The notes below the pieces were generated by a model. It saw only the letters and a list, made by a program, of their open reading frames with translations. It did not search any database and was not told the origin of the DNA. The translations under genes and the position numbers were made by a program. Shown in pieces: positions 29,058-38,993 of a stretch of 64,000 nt of DNA. Every line of letters begins with the position of its first letter. The stretch's first letter is position 1. This DNA is from Synechococcus sp. WH 7803 (lineage in GTDB: Bacteria; Cyanobacteriota; Cyanobacteriia; PCC-6307; Cyanobiaceae): NCBI GenBank assembly GCA_000063505.1, contig CT971583.1:434001-498000 (forward strand), given 5' to 3'.

Positions 29058-29540
29058 TTAGCGAGGCGTGCACTCCGGCGTGCGTTCGAGCTCCGCCACA
29101 GCAGCCGGCGTTTCCCGCAAAAAGCTCCGTAAGGCGTGGTTCATGGCCTTGAGCTCGTCACGAAGGTGCTGGCAAGCCTTTTCAGGCATGGTGTGATCGC
29201 CACACGTGAAAACATCCACAGCCGCGTACCCGGTTTCAGGCCAGGTGTGGATGGAGATGTGAGATTCCGCCAGAAGAGCCAGTCCGGTGACGCCCTGTGG
29301 CTCGAATCGATGGGTGATGAGATTGAGAAGAGTGGCACCAGCACGCTTCGCAGCGGTCGTGATGGTGGTTCTCAAAAAAGCTTCGTCGTCGAGCTTGCTT
29401 TTGTCGCAATCGTAGAGCTCGAGAATGCAGTGCTTGCCCACCATGTCGGTGGCACTGTCAATCGGGGCACTGGCAGGCGTATGGGTCTGTGCGTTGTCCC
29501 ATCCCGGGTTGGGATGCAGGCATGACAGGGTCTGCTCCAT
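29058..29540 (-). CDS. speD: S-adenosylmethionine decarboxylase proenzyme
   Basis: SpeD decarboxylates S-adenosylmethionine to supply aminopropyl groups for spermidine. The 160-aa proenzyme has the self-cleavage motif [20 protein letters not shown]; the Ser of AESH becomes the pyruvoyl group. A DVFTCGDH segment with the proton-donor Cys follows. It has a 30-residue N-terminal extension compared with the shortest bacterial forms. It follows recF on the same strand by 29 bp. Confidence 0.93.
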   Translation of the reverse strand: MEQTLSCLHPNPGWDNAQTHTPASAPIDSATDMVGKHCILELYDCDKSKLDDEAFLRTTITTAAKRAGATLLNLITHRFEPQGVTGLALLAESHISIHTWPETGYAAVDVFTCGDHTMPEKACQHLRDELKAMNHALRSFLRETPAAVAELERTPECTPR

Positions 29541-29569
29541 CAGGATGCAAAAGAAAACAGCTATCCACT

Positions 29570-30688
29570 TTAGCTGTTTCTCAAGCCGTTTCTCAAATGA
29601 TCAGCATTGAGAATCTGCGAGCGTTGGCGCCATTCGCCTTCAAAGGCATCGAGATGGGTGGCACTCACAAGACACTGATGGGTGTCACCCACCGCTTCCA
29701 GCAAGGCCAGTTGGCGCTGCGGATCCAATTCCGCCAACACATCGTCGAGCAGCAGGAGCGGCGGATGGCCGCAGAGCTCTCCGACCAATTCCAGTTCCGC
29801 CAGTTTCAGAGCCAGCACCAGGGTGCGCTGTTGACCTGATGAACCGAAGCGCCGGGCGACAGTGCCATTCAGCAGCATGTCGATTTCATCGCGATGGGGG
29901 CCGACCCGGCAGCTGCCAAGCCGTTCCTCTTCGCTGCGTTGGCGGTGCAGCTGCTGTTCGATTGCGAGTCGCCAGGGCTCTTCGGCCTCCTCTCCTTCCA
30001 ACACGCTCCCCGGGCTGTAGCGGAGCTCCAGTTGTTCATGGCCCTTGCTCAAGCGGGACTGCCAAGCCGCTGCCAGGGGTTCGAGCCGCGACAGCGCCCG
30101 GCGGCGGCGGCGATGGATCCGCGTGCAGACCAGGGCCATCTGAATGTCGAAACTGTCCAGGAGCGCTTGGTGCTCCACGCTGGTTCCGCCTCCCCCTCGT
30201 CGCCAGAACTGGCTGCGCTGGCGTAGAAGTCGGTTGTATCGCCCGATTAATTCGGCGTAGACCGGCTCCAGCTGCAGCACGACCCGATCAAGCCAATGGC
30301 GTCTTAAGGCCGGTTCTCCACGCACGAGATGTAGATCCAGGGCGCTGAAGCCCACACAGCGCAAAGGGCCAATCAGATCCATCTGACGCTGCAGCACCTT
30401 GCCATTGCGTCGTGCCTGACGGCCACCGCGGCGGCGAAGCTCCAGCTCAACCTCGGTGTCATCCACGCAGGACGCTCTTAGCAGAGCCCTTGAAGCGTCC
30501 CAGTGGATCAGATCCGCATCCTGACTGCTGCGGTGAGAGCGCAAACTCCCCAGCAGTTCCACTGACTCCAGCAGGTTGGATTTGCCGATGCCGTTGCTGC
30601 CGATCACGAGCAGACGCGGCGCTTCAATCTCCAGCTGCAGGTGGCAGTGGTTGCGGAACTCCTGCAGTTCGAGCTGGAGAAGCCGAAT
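29570..30688 (-). CDS. recF: DNA replication and repair protein RecF, non-standard start
   Basis: RecF loads RecA at gapped DNA with RecO and RecR. Walker [13 protein letters not shown], the signature-like [18 protein letters not shown] and Walker [14 protein letters not shown] are present. The usual N-terminal strand ([20 protein letters not shown]) is encoded upstream of the first GTG, at 30607. No ATG, GTG or TTG precedes it back to the in-frame TAG at 30712-30710; ATT at 30688 gives 372 aa. The true start could be another rare codon nearby. Confidence 0.88.
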   Translation of the reverse strand: MRLLQLELQEFRNHCHLQLEIEAPRLLVIGSNGIGKSNLLESVELLGSLRSHRSSQDADLIHWDASRALLRASCVDDTEVELELRRRGGRQARRNGKVLQRQMDLIGPLRCVGFSALDLHLVRGEPALRRHWLDRVVLQLEPVYAELIGRYNRLLRQRSQFWRRGGGGTSVEHQALLDSFDIQMALVCTRIHRRRRRALSRLEPLAAAWQSRLSKGHEQLELRYSPGSVLEGEEAEEPWRLAIEQQLHRQRSEEERLGSCRVGPHRDEIDMLLNGTVARRFGSSGQQRTLVLALKLAELELVGELCGHPPLLLLDDVLAELDPQRQLALLEAVGDTHQCLVSATHLDAFEGEWRQRSQILNADHLRNGLRNS

Positions 30689-30750
30689 CGGTAAGGGTGC
30701 GACGTGTCGCTAAGGTAACCAAATCGTGGTTGTTCTCCCAACTGCCGCGG

Positions 30751-30824
30751 GGGCATGTAGCTCAGTTGGATAGAGCATCAGATTCCGGTTCTGAGGGTCG
30801 GGGGTTCGAATCCCTCCATGCTCG
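30751..30824 (+). tRNA. tRNA-Arg (anticodon CCG)
   Basis: The 74-base cloverleaf has acceptor arms GGGCATG/CATGCTC, anticodon stem TCAGA/TCTGA around loop TTCCGGT (anticodon CCG) and T-loop TTCGAAT. It is divergent from recF, and the 3' end of the minus-strand GNAT gene runs into it. Confidence 0.97.
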
Positions 30825-31304
30825 TGATTCTTCAGGCTCCACCGGTGATCGGAGCCTCAATCCCATGGTTCGGATGCCTCCTGGATCGAGGATGTATCCA
30901 TGGGTTTTCAGTGCATTGAGAGCCTGGGGAGGCGCCGAAATGGAGATGCTGCAGCCCGGAAGATCTCGGCGCAGAACGGCGAGGGATCGGTGCACAAGCA
31001 CCTCAACCAAGTGGACCTGATCCGGTCCTGGCCGCGCTGCGAGATTCCAGAGGTTGGCATTCAAGGCCTGATCGGTCGTGGCGCGGACAAACCCGGCCAG
31101 CGCATGATCGTTGTCCAGGATGGTCATCACCCAGAAACTGCGGCTCAGGGCGAGTGACCAGCGCTCCTCGGGGTGGATCTCATCACCGCAGGCCTGAAGC
31201 AGCCTGTTGATGCTGGCTCCATCGGGGATGTGGTCGAGTTTTAAGGAATACCCCTCCTTGAGGGCTGGGGCTGCGGGCTGTCGACGGAAGGGAAGCAAGG
31301 CCAA
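30762..31304 (-). CDS. GNAT-like acetyltransferase with a C-terminus antisense to tRNA-Arg
   Basis: The 180-aa reading frame starts with TTG directly after the ppc stop (TGATTG). The core (LDNDHALAGFVRATTDQALN, VEVLVHRSLAVLRRDLPGCS, LKTHGYILDPGG) resembles a small GNAT domain. The last 20 or so residues (RDSNPRPSEPESDALSN) are the antisense translation of tRNA-Arg, and the stop lies inside the tRNA. Whether that tail is made, or the protein ends in another way, is open. Acyl acceptor unknown. Confidence 0.65.
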   Translation of the reverse strand: MALLPFRRQPAAPALKEGYSLKLDHIPDGASINRLLQACGDEIHPEERWSLALSRSFWVMTILDNDHALAGFVRATTDQALNANLWNLAARPGPDQVHLVEVLVHRSLAVLRRDLPGCSISISAPPQALNALKTHGYILDPGGIRTMGLRLRSPVEPEESRAWRDSNPRPSEPESDALSN

Positions 31305-34300
31305 TCACCCGGTGTTGCGCATGCCTGCGGCAATGCCATTGATCGTGAGAAGGGCACCACGCAGAAGTTCGCTTCGGCTGTACGTGCGGCCGTCGCCGTC
31401 GCTGGGAGATTCGCTCATGGGCGGTTGACGATTCTGGTCCCGTAATCGGCGCAGCAGGGCGACCTGCAGAAATCCCAAGGGCACGATGGTGCGGTTGCGC
31501 AGATCCACGGAGAGCTGGAGGGCTGGATCGGCATCCAGCAGTCGTTCTTGCCCTGTGATCTCCAGTACCAGCCGGTGGGTGAGGCTGTATTCCTCGGCGA
31601 TGGTCGTGTAGATGCCGTCGAACGCTTGACGATGATCGGCACTCCCCAGGCTGGTCACGTAGTGACGGGCCAGATCGAGATCCACCTTGGAGAGGGTCAT
31701 CTCCACTTTGGAAATCAGCATCCTGAAGAAAGGCCAGCGCTGGTGGAGGGTCCTCAGCAACGACATCTGATCGGGGTCGTTCACAAGCTCTTCATGCAGA
31801 GCTGTTCCGACGCCAAACCAGCTGGGGAGGAGAAAGCGGCTCTGGGTCCAGCCAAACACCCAGGGAATGGCCCGCAGGCTGGAGAGATCCCGCGTTCCGG
31901 TCTTACGCCGGGCGGGCCGGCTGGAGATCTGCAGCTTGCTGATCTCCTCGATTGGCGTCACCTGCTCGAAGAAGGCGACCAGATCGGGGTTGTCGTGCAC
32001 CAACGCGCGGTAGTGGCGTCTTGAGCAACGCGCCAGTCGCGCCATTAGATCGTTCCAGCTGGGAGTGGCATCCAGTTGGTTGGTGACCAGGCTGTTCTGC
32101 ACAACGGCGGTGCTCACTGTTTCGAGGTTGTAGAGAGCGAGTTCAGGCAGGCTGTACTTGGAGGCGAGAACTTCCCCTTGCTCCGTGATTTTGATGCGTC
32201 CCTGGAGCGTGCCGCTGGGTTGCGCCAGGATCGCCTGGTAGGCAGGTCCCCCTCCCCGGCCCACTGAACCACCACGTCCGTGGAACAGCCGCAGGGCCAC
32301 GCCGTTCCTCGCTGCAAGGTCCTGAAGGGCAATCTGTGCTTTGTGAATCTCCCAGTTGCTGGAGAGAAAGCCCGAATCCTTGTTGCTATCGGAATACCCG
32401 AGCATCAGCTCCTGCAAGGGTTGGCCCTGGCTGCCAACCCTGGGAAGAAGGTTGCGATAAAGCGGTGTCTGGAACAACTCTTCCATCACCTCTGGGGCTC
32501 TCTGGAGATCCTCCACGGTTTCGAAGAGCGGAACCACCAGCAGGTCGGCATGGCCTGCAGACGGTTCCACAAGCCCTGCCTCCTTGGAAAGGAGCAGCAC
32601 CTCGAGCAGATCCGAAACGCTGTGGCTCATGGAGATCACATACGTTCGGCAAATTCGACTGCCGAATTCGTCCTGCAGGCGATGCAGGGTTCGGAACACA
32701 TCAACGGTTTCTTCCGTTGTTGGTGACCAGCTCACCGAGGGTGGGATCAGGGGGCGGCGGGTCTGCAGCTCCTGAAGCAGCCACTGCACGCGTTCCTGTT
32801 CGTTCAGATCCCCGTAGGCCTGGTCGGGGTTGAGATAGCGACTCACTTCATCGAGAGCATCGCTGTGGCGGGTGCTCTCCTGGCGAATGTCCAGACCGGC
32901 AAGGCTGAACCCGAAAATGTGCACCTGGGTGAGCAGCGTGTCGAGGGGTTCGCAGGTGAGGTCTGTACTGACCAAACTCGTGCGAATCAGTTCAAGGTCA
33001 CTGCGGAACTCGGCCACAGATCCGTAGTGAAGCGATTCACTCTGCGGTGCCTCGGGGTTGGAGCTCAGCAGTCCATCCGCTGGAGCACGCCAACCGGCTT
33101 CCGCAAGCTGCTGGTTGCGGATCTGCGTGAGGCGCAGCCGCTCAAGCACAAAACTCAGCTTGAGACGGTAAGGCTCAAGGCGGTAGCGGGTGGCCCGCTC
33201 TTCGTACACCTCCGGGAATCTCAACCGATCCATTTCCAGGGATTCAAGAAGTGGGGCGCTGACTTGGCTCCATTGCATGGAAATGCTCAGCTGGTCGCGA
33301 AGCCCCTGAACCGCGCTCACGTAACGCTCCAGCATCAGCTGGCGCTGATAACAGGCTGTTCGCCAGGTGATGTCGGTCGTGACCGATGGATTGCCATCGC
33401 GATCGGATCCAACCCAGGATCCGAAGGTGCAAAAGGACGACGGCGGCAGTTGCACATCCGGGTAGCTGCTGGCCAGTGCCGAGGAGAGGCGGCGACGCAG
33501 CTGGGGCATGGCATCGAACAGCACCTGCTGGAAGTAGTGCAGGGCGTAATCGACCTCATCCAACACCGAGGGCTTGAACTGGTGCAGCTCATCAGTGCGC
33601 CACCACAGCCTGATTTCCTCCTCCAATTGAAGGCGGATCGTTCCCGCTTCAAAGGTGCTGGATTCAGTCTGGGCTTCGAGCTGCTGCAGAAGGCTTGCCA
33701 CGCGGCGCTGTTTGTGGCGGACGGTGTGACGGACGATCTCGGTGGGGTGAGCGGTGAAGACCAGGCGGATATCGAGCTCCTGGAGCAGCGTCTCCAGCTG
33801 GGCAGGGGGGACGTTCAGTCGGCGCAGACGTTCAAACAGTTCCCGAAAGGTTGCGGGTTCTGTCTGGGTGGCCAGGGGAGGGGTGAACGGGTTGATCTGT
33901 TCCGCTGTGTCCTGGGAACGGACGATGCTCTCCAGATACCCGTCTTCCTCGATGCGCTGCTCGAGGATGTTCACCAGTTGGAAATAGAGGGAAAAGGCCC
34001 GAGCGGCAGCGATCGCTTCCGACAGGTCCATGTCCCTGATCAGCGACACCAAAGCATCACTGCTCACGGCGTTTCCCTCGGGAAGGACCGGGTCGCTGAG
34101 TTGTTTCATGCGCAGCAAGCGCTCCGCCTGCTCGGCTGGGCACTCACTGCGCAGAACGGTCTGCCAGAGGTCCTCGACCAGGGCCAGTCGTTGCTGCAGG
34201 AGTTGTCCACCGACAGGGGCGTCGTTGACCGCGGCCATGGCCTGCTCGCTCTCAGGAGTGATTGCGGAGGAGGAGGACATCGAAGACCCGCCGGGATCAG

Positions 34301-34316
34301 AAACCGTCATGATCAT
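31305..34316 (-). CDS. ppc: phosphoenolpyruvate carboxylase
   Basis: PEPC makes oxaloacetate from PEP and bicarbonate and refills the TCA branches in cyanobacteria. The 1003-aa product has [20 protein letters not shown] with the catalytic His, [31 protein letters not shown] and the C-terminal GMRNTG. ATG 34316 overlaps the gshA stop as ATGA; ATG 34310 is equally possible. It is the third gene of a tightly coupled run trpE-gshA-ppc-GNAT. Confidence 0.97.
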   Translation of the reverse strand: MIMTVSDPGGSSMSSSSAITPESEQAMAAVNDAPVGGQLLQQRLALVEDLWQTVLRSECPAEQAERLLRMKQLSDPVLPEGNAVSSDALVSLIRDMDLSEAIAAARAFSLYFQLVNILEQRIEEDGYLESIVRSQDTAEQINPFTPPLATQTEPATFRELFERLRRLNVPPAQLETLLQELDIRLVFTAHPTEIVRHTVRHKQRRVASLLQQLEAQTESSTFEAGTIRLQLEEEIRLWWRTDELHQFKPSVLDEVDYALHYFQQVLFDAMPQLRRRLSSALASSYPDVQLPPSSFCTFGSWVGSDRDGNPSVTTDITWRTACYQRQLMLERYVSAVQGLRDQLSISMQWSQVSAPLLESLEMDRLRFPEVYEERATRYRLEPYRLKLSFVLERLRLTQIRNQQLAEAGWRAPADGLLSSNPEAPQSESLHYGSVAEFRSDLELIRTSLVSTDLTCEPLDTLLTQVHIFGFSLAGLDIRQESTRHSDALDEVSRYLNPDQAYGDLNEQERVQWLLQELQTRRPLIPPSVSWSPTTEETVDVFRTLHRLQDEFGSRICRTYVISMSHSVSDLLEVLLLSKEAGLVEPSAGHADLLVVPLFETVEDLQRAPEVMEELFQTPLYRNLLPRVGSQGQPLQELMLGYSDSNKDSGFLSSNWEIHKAQIALQDLAARNGVALRLFHGRGGSVGRGGGPAYQAILAQPSGTLQGRIKITEQGEVLASKYSLPELALYNLETVSTAVVQNSLVTNQLDATPSWNDLMARLARCSRRHYRALVHDNPDLVAFFEQVTPIEEISKLQISSRPARRKTGTRDLSSLRAIPWVFGWTQSRFLLPSWFGVGTALHEELVNDPDQMSLLRTLHQRWPFFRMLISKVEMTLSKVDLDLARHYVTSLGSADHRQAFDGIYTTIAEEYSLTHRLVLEITGQERLLDADPALQLSVDLRNRTIVPLGFLQVALLRRLRDQNRQPPMSESPSDGDGRTYSRSELLRGALLTINGIAAGMRNTG

Positions 34317-35461
34317 CCCAAAGCGTGATGGCCTGGGGTGGAACCAAGCGGGGATTCCTCGGTTTCCATGGTGCTGATGCTGTCGCTGAGCACGCTCTGA
34401 ATCGAGGCACCATCGCGAATGGCGGCCAGCCAACGCATGGCTTGATTTCCCTGATCAAGAATGGTGGTCAGGGGCTTGAGTCGGTCGCTCAGGTGCAGGT
34501 CCGCTGCCAGGGGCTCGACAGATTCGATCAACGTCAGCACCCACTCTCGGCACAGGAGCGGCCGGCCGTCTTCCCAGTGATGAAGGGTGGCCTCGAGGCT
34601 TGCCTGGGCCGCGGCGCGGTCATTGTTAACGCTGAGCTGCTCGAGCTCGTCAAGGCTCAACGTGCTCTTGGTCATGGGGTCGTGAGCGGAGGGATCACGG
34701 AGGATCTGCTGAATTCTGAGTTCGAGCAGGGTGGTAACCGCCAGCAAGTGGGCCGGGTTGGTGATCAGATCGCAGATACGCAGCTCCAGCCGATTGAGTT
34801 GGTGGGGACGATCGGGACCGTTGGGGCGTACCGATGTCCAGAGATGGCGAACGTTGTGCATCGTCCCGGCAGCGATTTGCTCCTCTGTCCAGCGAATGAA
34901 GTGCTGATGATCCACGAACAAGGGGACACGGGCGGGCGTGAGGGGGAACTGCATCCAGCGTTGGGAATGGGCTCCGGTGATGTCGCCATTGAGAAACGGA
35001 GAACTGGCACTAAGAGCGAGCATCAGCGCCGCTTCACAACGCACGAGGCGTAAGGCCTTGAACAGGTCCTGAGGCGACTCGATTCCCAGGTTGATGTGGA
35101 TGCTGGCTGTCACCACATCCGTGCCGTAGGTGGCTTCGATCAGATCGTGGTAGGGATTGGATGGATCTGAGCGCTCGAATCGTGTCGTATCTCCCAGGCT
35201 GAGGGTGCTGCCGGGCAGCAAGGTCAGGCCCCTCGGTTGAAGCCAAGTCCTCAGCGTGCGTCGTGGTGCGAGCAGCGCCTCGGTGAGCGGTCCGTAGTCG
35301 GATTGCGGAGCTGTGATGTATTCGAGGTTGCGGTGATCAGGCTCCGTGACGAAACCTGCGAGTTCCTGGCTGGCTTCGGCTGCGATCCCGACATTGCGAC
35401 CATCGGGATGCCCCGTGAACAGCTCAACCTCAAAGCCCTTGAGCAAACGATTGTTCGTCAT
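34313..35461 (-). CDS. gshA: cyanobacterial-type glutamate-cysteine ligase
   Basis: It makes gamma-glutamylcysteine, the first step to glutathione. The 382-aa product opens [20 protein letters not shown] and contains [31 protein letters not shown] and [20 protein letters not shown], as in the short cyanobacterial GshA group. It overlaps trpE by 4 bases (ATGA) and ppc by 4, indicating translational coupling. Confidence 0.9.
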   Translation of the reverse strand: MTNNRLLKGFEVELFTGHPDGRNVGIAAEASQELAGFVTEPDHRNLEYITAPQSDYGPLTEALLAPRRTLRTWLQPRGLTLLPGSTLSLGDTTRFERSDPSNPYHDLIEATYGTDVVTASIHINLGIESPQDLFKALRLVRCEAALMLALSASSPFLNGDITGAHSQRWMQFPLTPARVPLFVDHQHFIRWTEEQIAAGTMHNVRHLWTSVRPNGPDRPHQLNRLELRICDLITNPAHLLAVTTLLELRIQQILRDPSAHDPMTKSTLSLDELEQLSVNNDRAAAQASLEATLHHWEDGRPLLCREWVLTLIESVEPLAADLHLSDRLKPLTTILDQGNQAMRWLAAIRDGASIQSVLSDSISTMETEESPLGSTPGHHALG

Positions 35462-36990
35462 GACCCGGCGCCCTCGAGGCAGGCCAGTGCGGTCAGCATG
35501 CCTCGGGCTTTATTCAGGGTTTCCTGGTATTCGGCCTCGGGTTTGGAGTCTGCAACGATGCCGGCTCCGGCCTGCACCTCAAGGGTCCATCCGCCGTCTT
35601 GGTTGGGCTTCACAACCATCGTGCGGATGGTGATGGCGGTGTTCAGAGCTCCCGCCAGATCGACCGATCCATAAACACCGGAGTAGGGGCCGCGTGGGTC
35701 GGGTTCAAGCTCATGGATGAGTTGCATCGCCTTGATCTTGGGAGCTCCGCTCACGGTTCCAGCAGGGAAGGACGCCATCAGCAGATCCCAGATGTCGTTG
35801 CCCGGAGCCAGTCGACCCTCCACCTCACTGACGATGTGCATGACATGGGAGTAGCGCTCGATCACCATCAGCTCGCGCACGTTCACTGACCCGGGAACGC
35901 AGACGCGGCCGAGGTCATTGCGCCCGAGGTCAACAAGCATCACGTGTTCAGCACGTTCTTTGGGGTCAGCGAGCAGCTCCGCCTCAAGACTGCGATCTTC
36001 CAGTTCATTGCTTCCCCGGGGCCTTGTTCCTGCAATCGGTCGCAGGACAGCGCGGATCCCTCCTTGATCAGGTTCGGCCTTGACCATCACCTCAGGGCTG
36101 GATCCGATCAGCTGCCAGTCGCCGAAATCGAAAAACGCCATGTAGGGCGATGGATTCACCATGCGCAGGCTTCGGTAGAGATCAAGGGGGGGGTGGTCGA
36201 TCTCCGTGCTGAGTTTCTGGCTGATCACCAGCTGAAAGGCATCTCCAGCGGCGATGTGCTCCCTGGCCTTGAGAACCGCCTGTTGGAAGTCATCCTGGGT
36301 TCGATTGCTGGATGTTGAGGGTGTGTCCCCTTGGCTGGGTGTCCAGTCGAGCGGGCGCACTGGGGGAAGCGGCTCGGCCATGGAGTTTTTCAGGGCTTGG
36401 ATGCGCTGGATGGCATCGCCCCATGCGGCCTCTGGGTCGGCAAAAGCGTTGTGCTCGCCCGACAGATCGGCGTAGGCCACGGCTGTGATCAGCCGTTTCA
36501 CCTGATCGAAAATGAGAATGCTGTCCATCAGCATCCACAGTCCCTCCGGCGGACCCTCCCCATCATTGGGATGGACCGGCACCGAGGGCTCAATCCAGCG
36601 AATCAGTTCATAGCCCCACATGCCATAGAGCTGACCGAGCGGTGGCAGTCCCGACAAGGTGGCCGGCTTGTAGGGCGCAAGACACGCGCGCAAGGTGTCG
36701 AAGGGATTGCCTGAGAACGTCTCTTCCCGGCCATCCCTCCAGATCCTTTGCAGACGATCTTTCCGGGCGGAAAGTGTCCAGAGCGGGTTGCATGCCACCA
36801 CGCTCCAACGCCCGAGGGTTTCGCCTCCCTCGACGGATTCGAGCAGAACTCCAGGGGGACGCCCCTCGCCCACTTTCAACCAGGTGGTGAGGGGTGTCTC
36901 CAGATCCGCAGGCCAGCTGCTGGCCACGGGAATCAACGTGGAACCGGATGCAACGGCTTCCAGAAATGCAGTGCGGTCGGGTGTGAGCAT
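35458..36990 (-). CDS. trpE: anthranilate synthase component I
   Basis: TrpE converts chorismate to anthranilate using ammonia from TrpG. The 510-aa product has VVACNPLWTL and a chorismate-binding domain with SPEVMVKAE, PIAGTRPRGSNELED, DLGRNDLGRVCVPGSV and SFPAGTVSGAPKIKAMQLI. The N-terminal part contains the feedback-region-like LLESVEGGETLGRWS. Head gene of the trpE-gshA-ppc-GNAT run. A short direct repeat lies in its leader. No Trp-rich leader peptide was seen. Confidence 0.94.
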   Translation of the reverse strand: MLTPDRTAFLEAVASGSTLIPVASSWPADLETPLTTWLKVGEGRPPGVLLESVEGGETLGRWSVVACNPLWTLSARKDRLQRIWRDGREETFSGNPFDTLRACLAPYKPATLSGLPPLGQLYGMWGYELIRWIEPSVPVHPNDGEGPPEGLWMLMDSILIFDQVKRLITAVAYADLSGEHNAFADPEAAWGDAIQRIQALKNSMAEPLPPVRPLDWTPSQGDTPSTSSNRTQDDFQQAVLKAREHIAAGDAFQLVISQKLSTEIDHPPLDLYRSLRMVNPSPYMAFFDFGDWQLIGSSPEVMVKAEPDQGGIRAVLRPIAGTRPRGSNELEDRSLEAELLADPKERAEHVMLVDLGRNDLGRVCVPGSVNVRELMVIERYSHVMHIVSEVEGRLAPGNDIWDLLMASFPAGTVSGAPKIKAMQLIHELEPDPRGPYSGVYGSVDLAGALNTAITIRTMVVKPNQDGGWTLEVQAGAGIVADSKPEAEYQETLNKARGMLTALACLEGAGS

Positions 36991-37000
36991 GAACAGGAAT

Positions 37001-37042
37001 GTCGAACCGACCGCGAGCCATCATGCCGGTCGAACCGACCGC
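37001..37042. repeat. 14-bp direct repeat between trpE and psaD
   Basis: GTCGAACCGACCGC occurs at 37001-37014 and again at 37029-37042. Each copy also contains a small inverted repeat (GTCG-AAC-CGAC). The pair fills most of the 79-bp gap between the psaD stop and the trpE start and would lie in the trpE leader. No T-run follows, so a terminator is unlikely. Confidence 0.55.
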
Positions 37043-37069
37043 ATGAAGGGATCAAGCTTTTCAGCTGAT

Positions 37070-37501
37070 TCAGGCGTCGAAGGTGTTGCGTCCGCTGAAC
37101 TTGATGTTGGCGGGGTTGGTGTTCTGGCCAATGCGGCGGGGATTGTGGCCCACCATCGCCCGACCTTCATTGACCTTCTCAGGGAACACGCCATCGCTGG
37201 GATGGAGATACTCAGTGTCACCACCGGGGAAGATCCGGTAGATCTTGTAGTCCTCGATCCGGGGCTTGAACTTGGTCCGCAGCTGGGTGCCGAGAGCCAG
37301 GCACTGCTCCTTGCGGGCGAAATACATGATGTTTTCACCGGCATTCATCATGGCGGCGCCACCGGTGGGAAGTTCGAAGGCCTGAGCGCTGTTGCTTGTC
37401 CAGGTGATGGCGTACTTCTCCTCGGTCTCGGCGGAGTTGAGAAGACCTCCGGTGCTGCCGATGAACTGGGGAAGCTGTCCGTTCAACGCCGTTGCTGTCA
37501 T
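37070..37501 (-). CDS. psaD: photosystem I subunit II (PsaD)
   Basis: PsaD sits on the stromal side of PSI and docks ferredoxin. The 143-aa product has [40 protein letters not shown] and [20 protein letters not shown], unmistakable for PsaD. It follows the histidine kinase gene by 94 bp; this gap should hold its own strong promoter, but I could not define one. Confidence 0.98.
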   Translation of the reverse strand: MTATALNGQLPQFIGSTGGLLNSAETEEKYAITWTSNSAQAFELPTGGAAMMNAGENIMYFARKEQCLALGTQLRTKFKPRIEDYKIYRIFPGGDTEYLHPSDGVFPEKVNEGRAMVGHNPRRIGQNTNPANIKFSGRNTFDA

Positions 37502-37595
37502 GGCTGTCCTCGCGAAATCGGCATGCCTTTACGGCTGGAAAGTAGCACCGTGATTCTGCTCTGATCGCCCTACAGGCCTGGAAACTTCACACCCG

Positions 37596-38993
37596 TCAAC
37601 ATTGTTCCGCGATTGGGAAGAACACCGTGAGTCCTCGGTCCCGGCGTTGGGTGACTCGCCCCCCGAGGCTTTCCAGCAACCGTCGGGTCGCTGTTTGGCT
37701 GAGCTGCAGACTGCCGGTGTTGGTGTTCCAGCTCAGAACAGGCCCCAAGCGCTCCTGCTGCACTGGGTCGACCGTTTGCGATGCAATCTGCTCCGGGGTA
37801 TGGGAAATGAGTTGGAGCTTGAGGCGTGCTCCTGCAGGTTGCAGGGTCAGAAGCAGCTTGCTTCCCGGCGGAAGGCTGCGGCTGCAGCGATCCACCAGGC
37901 CTCCAAGCATGGGCTCCAGGCGGCCGGGGTCGCTCAGCACAAGCGGCATGCTGTCGGCGATGGTCATCGCAAAGCCCACACCTCTGCGTTTGAGTTGCTG
38001 GGTCCAGATGGGCGATAACAGGCGCACCATCGCTCCGAGATCGGTGCGGGCCAACGGCGATGGACCTTCGGGTTGCCTCTGCAGTTCCGCCGCTTGGAAG
38101 ATCAGCCCGAAGCGATCGATCTGCTCGCTGCATTCAGTGTCAATTTGCTGAAGACGCTCCATCGCTTTCATGGGCAGGTCGCGGCGGCGGAGAAGCGAGC
38201 GGATCAGCGTGCGGATGGTCGCCAAGGGTGTTCTCACCTCATGGGCGATCGCTTCCAGCAAGGAGAGTTCGGCATCGATGTCGCCTGAGGCGTGCGCCTG
38301 AGGCGTGGCCTCGGGGGACTCATGGGCGGTTTGAAACGTCACGGTGGGAGCCATCGACGCCAGCCGCTGCGCTAGGTCTGGCCAAAATTGAAGCGCGAAA
38401 TCCCCGCTGCTTTGAAGCGGGCCAAGGTCGTTGAGGGCTTGATGAAGACTCTTGGCCTGGGCCTGATCTTCTTCTTTGAGCCTCTGCTCCACCAGGGCCA
38501 GGATCCGCGTGAGAAGGCTGGGTTCGCTGCGCATCAGAAGCCTGCGCTCTCCCTCCTGGCCCTGCAGGGCCAGCGCGATTTGCAGCTTGCTGGTGATCAC
38601 CAGTAAGAACGGATCCTGGCTGTCCTCGGCACAGAGAGTCATGCGTTGGAAGCGGTGGCTGAGGAGCGGTGCTTCCGCCACACCCGTCGGTGCGCTGATC
38701 AGATCGGAGGGCAGCAGTGTGCTGCTCTGAAGATCGTTGAGAAGGGTGAGCGCCTCGGGTGCCCACACCCAGCCCCGGTATCGCTGCAGCAGCTCGGGCG
38801 CGTAGAGAGCCGGCAGGGGAGCGGCGATCCATACCCCTTCCCAGCTGGGGTCAGCGCTGAGCAACCGCTGCTGCAGAACCTCGAGCGCTCCCCACCACAG
38901 ACGTCGCGCGTGGGCATCATCCGCCTTGCCTGTGGGCACTCCCTCGGCCATCAGCTGATGAATGGCCTGCAGTGGCGTACTGGTGTCCGTCAC
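37596..38993 (-). CDS. sensor histidine kinase with a degenerate ATP-binding domain
   Basis: The 465-aa protein starts at GTG 38993, overlapping the rodA stop as GTGA; the open frame further up is a shadow of rodA. An N-terminal sensory region (about 1-165, no membrane helix; DICT-like at best) and a coiled helix precede the H box AIAHEVRTPLATIRTLIRSL with His251. The C-terminal part has LGGLVDRCSR where an N-box Asn is expected and no clear DxGxG. It may depend on another kinase or be a regulator. Downstream of mrp-rodA. Confidence 0.78.
   Translation of the reverse strand: MTDTSTPLQAIHQLMAEGVPTGKADDAHARRLWWGALEVLQQRLLSADPSWEGVWIAAPLPALYAPELLQRYRGWVWAPEALTLLNDLQSSTLLPSDLISAPTGVAEAPLLSHRFQRMTLCAEDSQDPFLLVITSKLQIALALQGQEGERRLLMRSEPSLLTRILALVEQRLKEEDQAQAKSLHQALNDLGPLQSSGDFALQFWPDLAQRLASMAPTVTFQTAHESPEATPQAHASGDIDAELSLLEAIAHEVRTPLATIRTLIRSLLRRRDLPMKAMERLQQIDTECSEQIDRFGLIFQAAELQRQPEGPSPLARTDLGAMVRLLSPIWTQQLKRRGVGFAMTIADSMPLVLSDPGRLEPMLGGLVDRCSRSLPPGSKLLLTLQPAGARLKLQLISHTPEQIASQTVDPVQQERLGPVLSWNTNTGSLQLSQTATRRLLESLGGRVTQRRDRGLTVFFPIAEQC

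Noticed and set aside
32865-34328. 487-codon plus-strand ORF inside ppc
   Set aside because: Antisense shadow of a complete PEP carboxylase.
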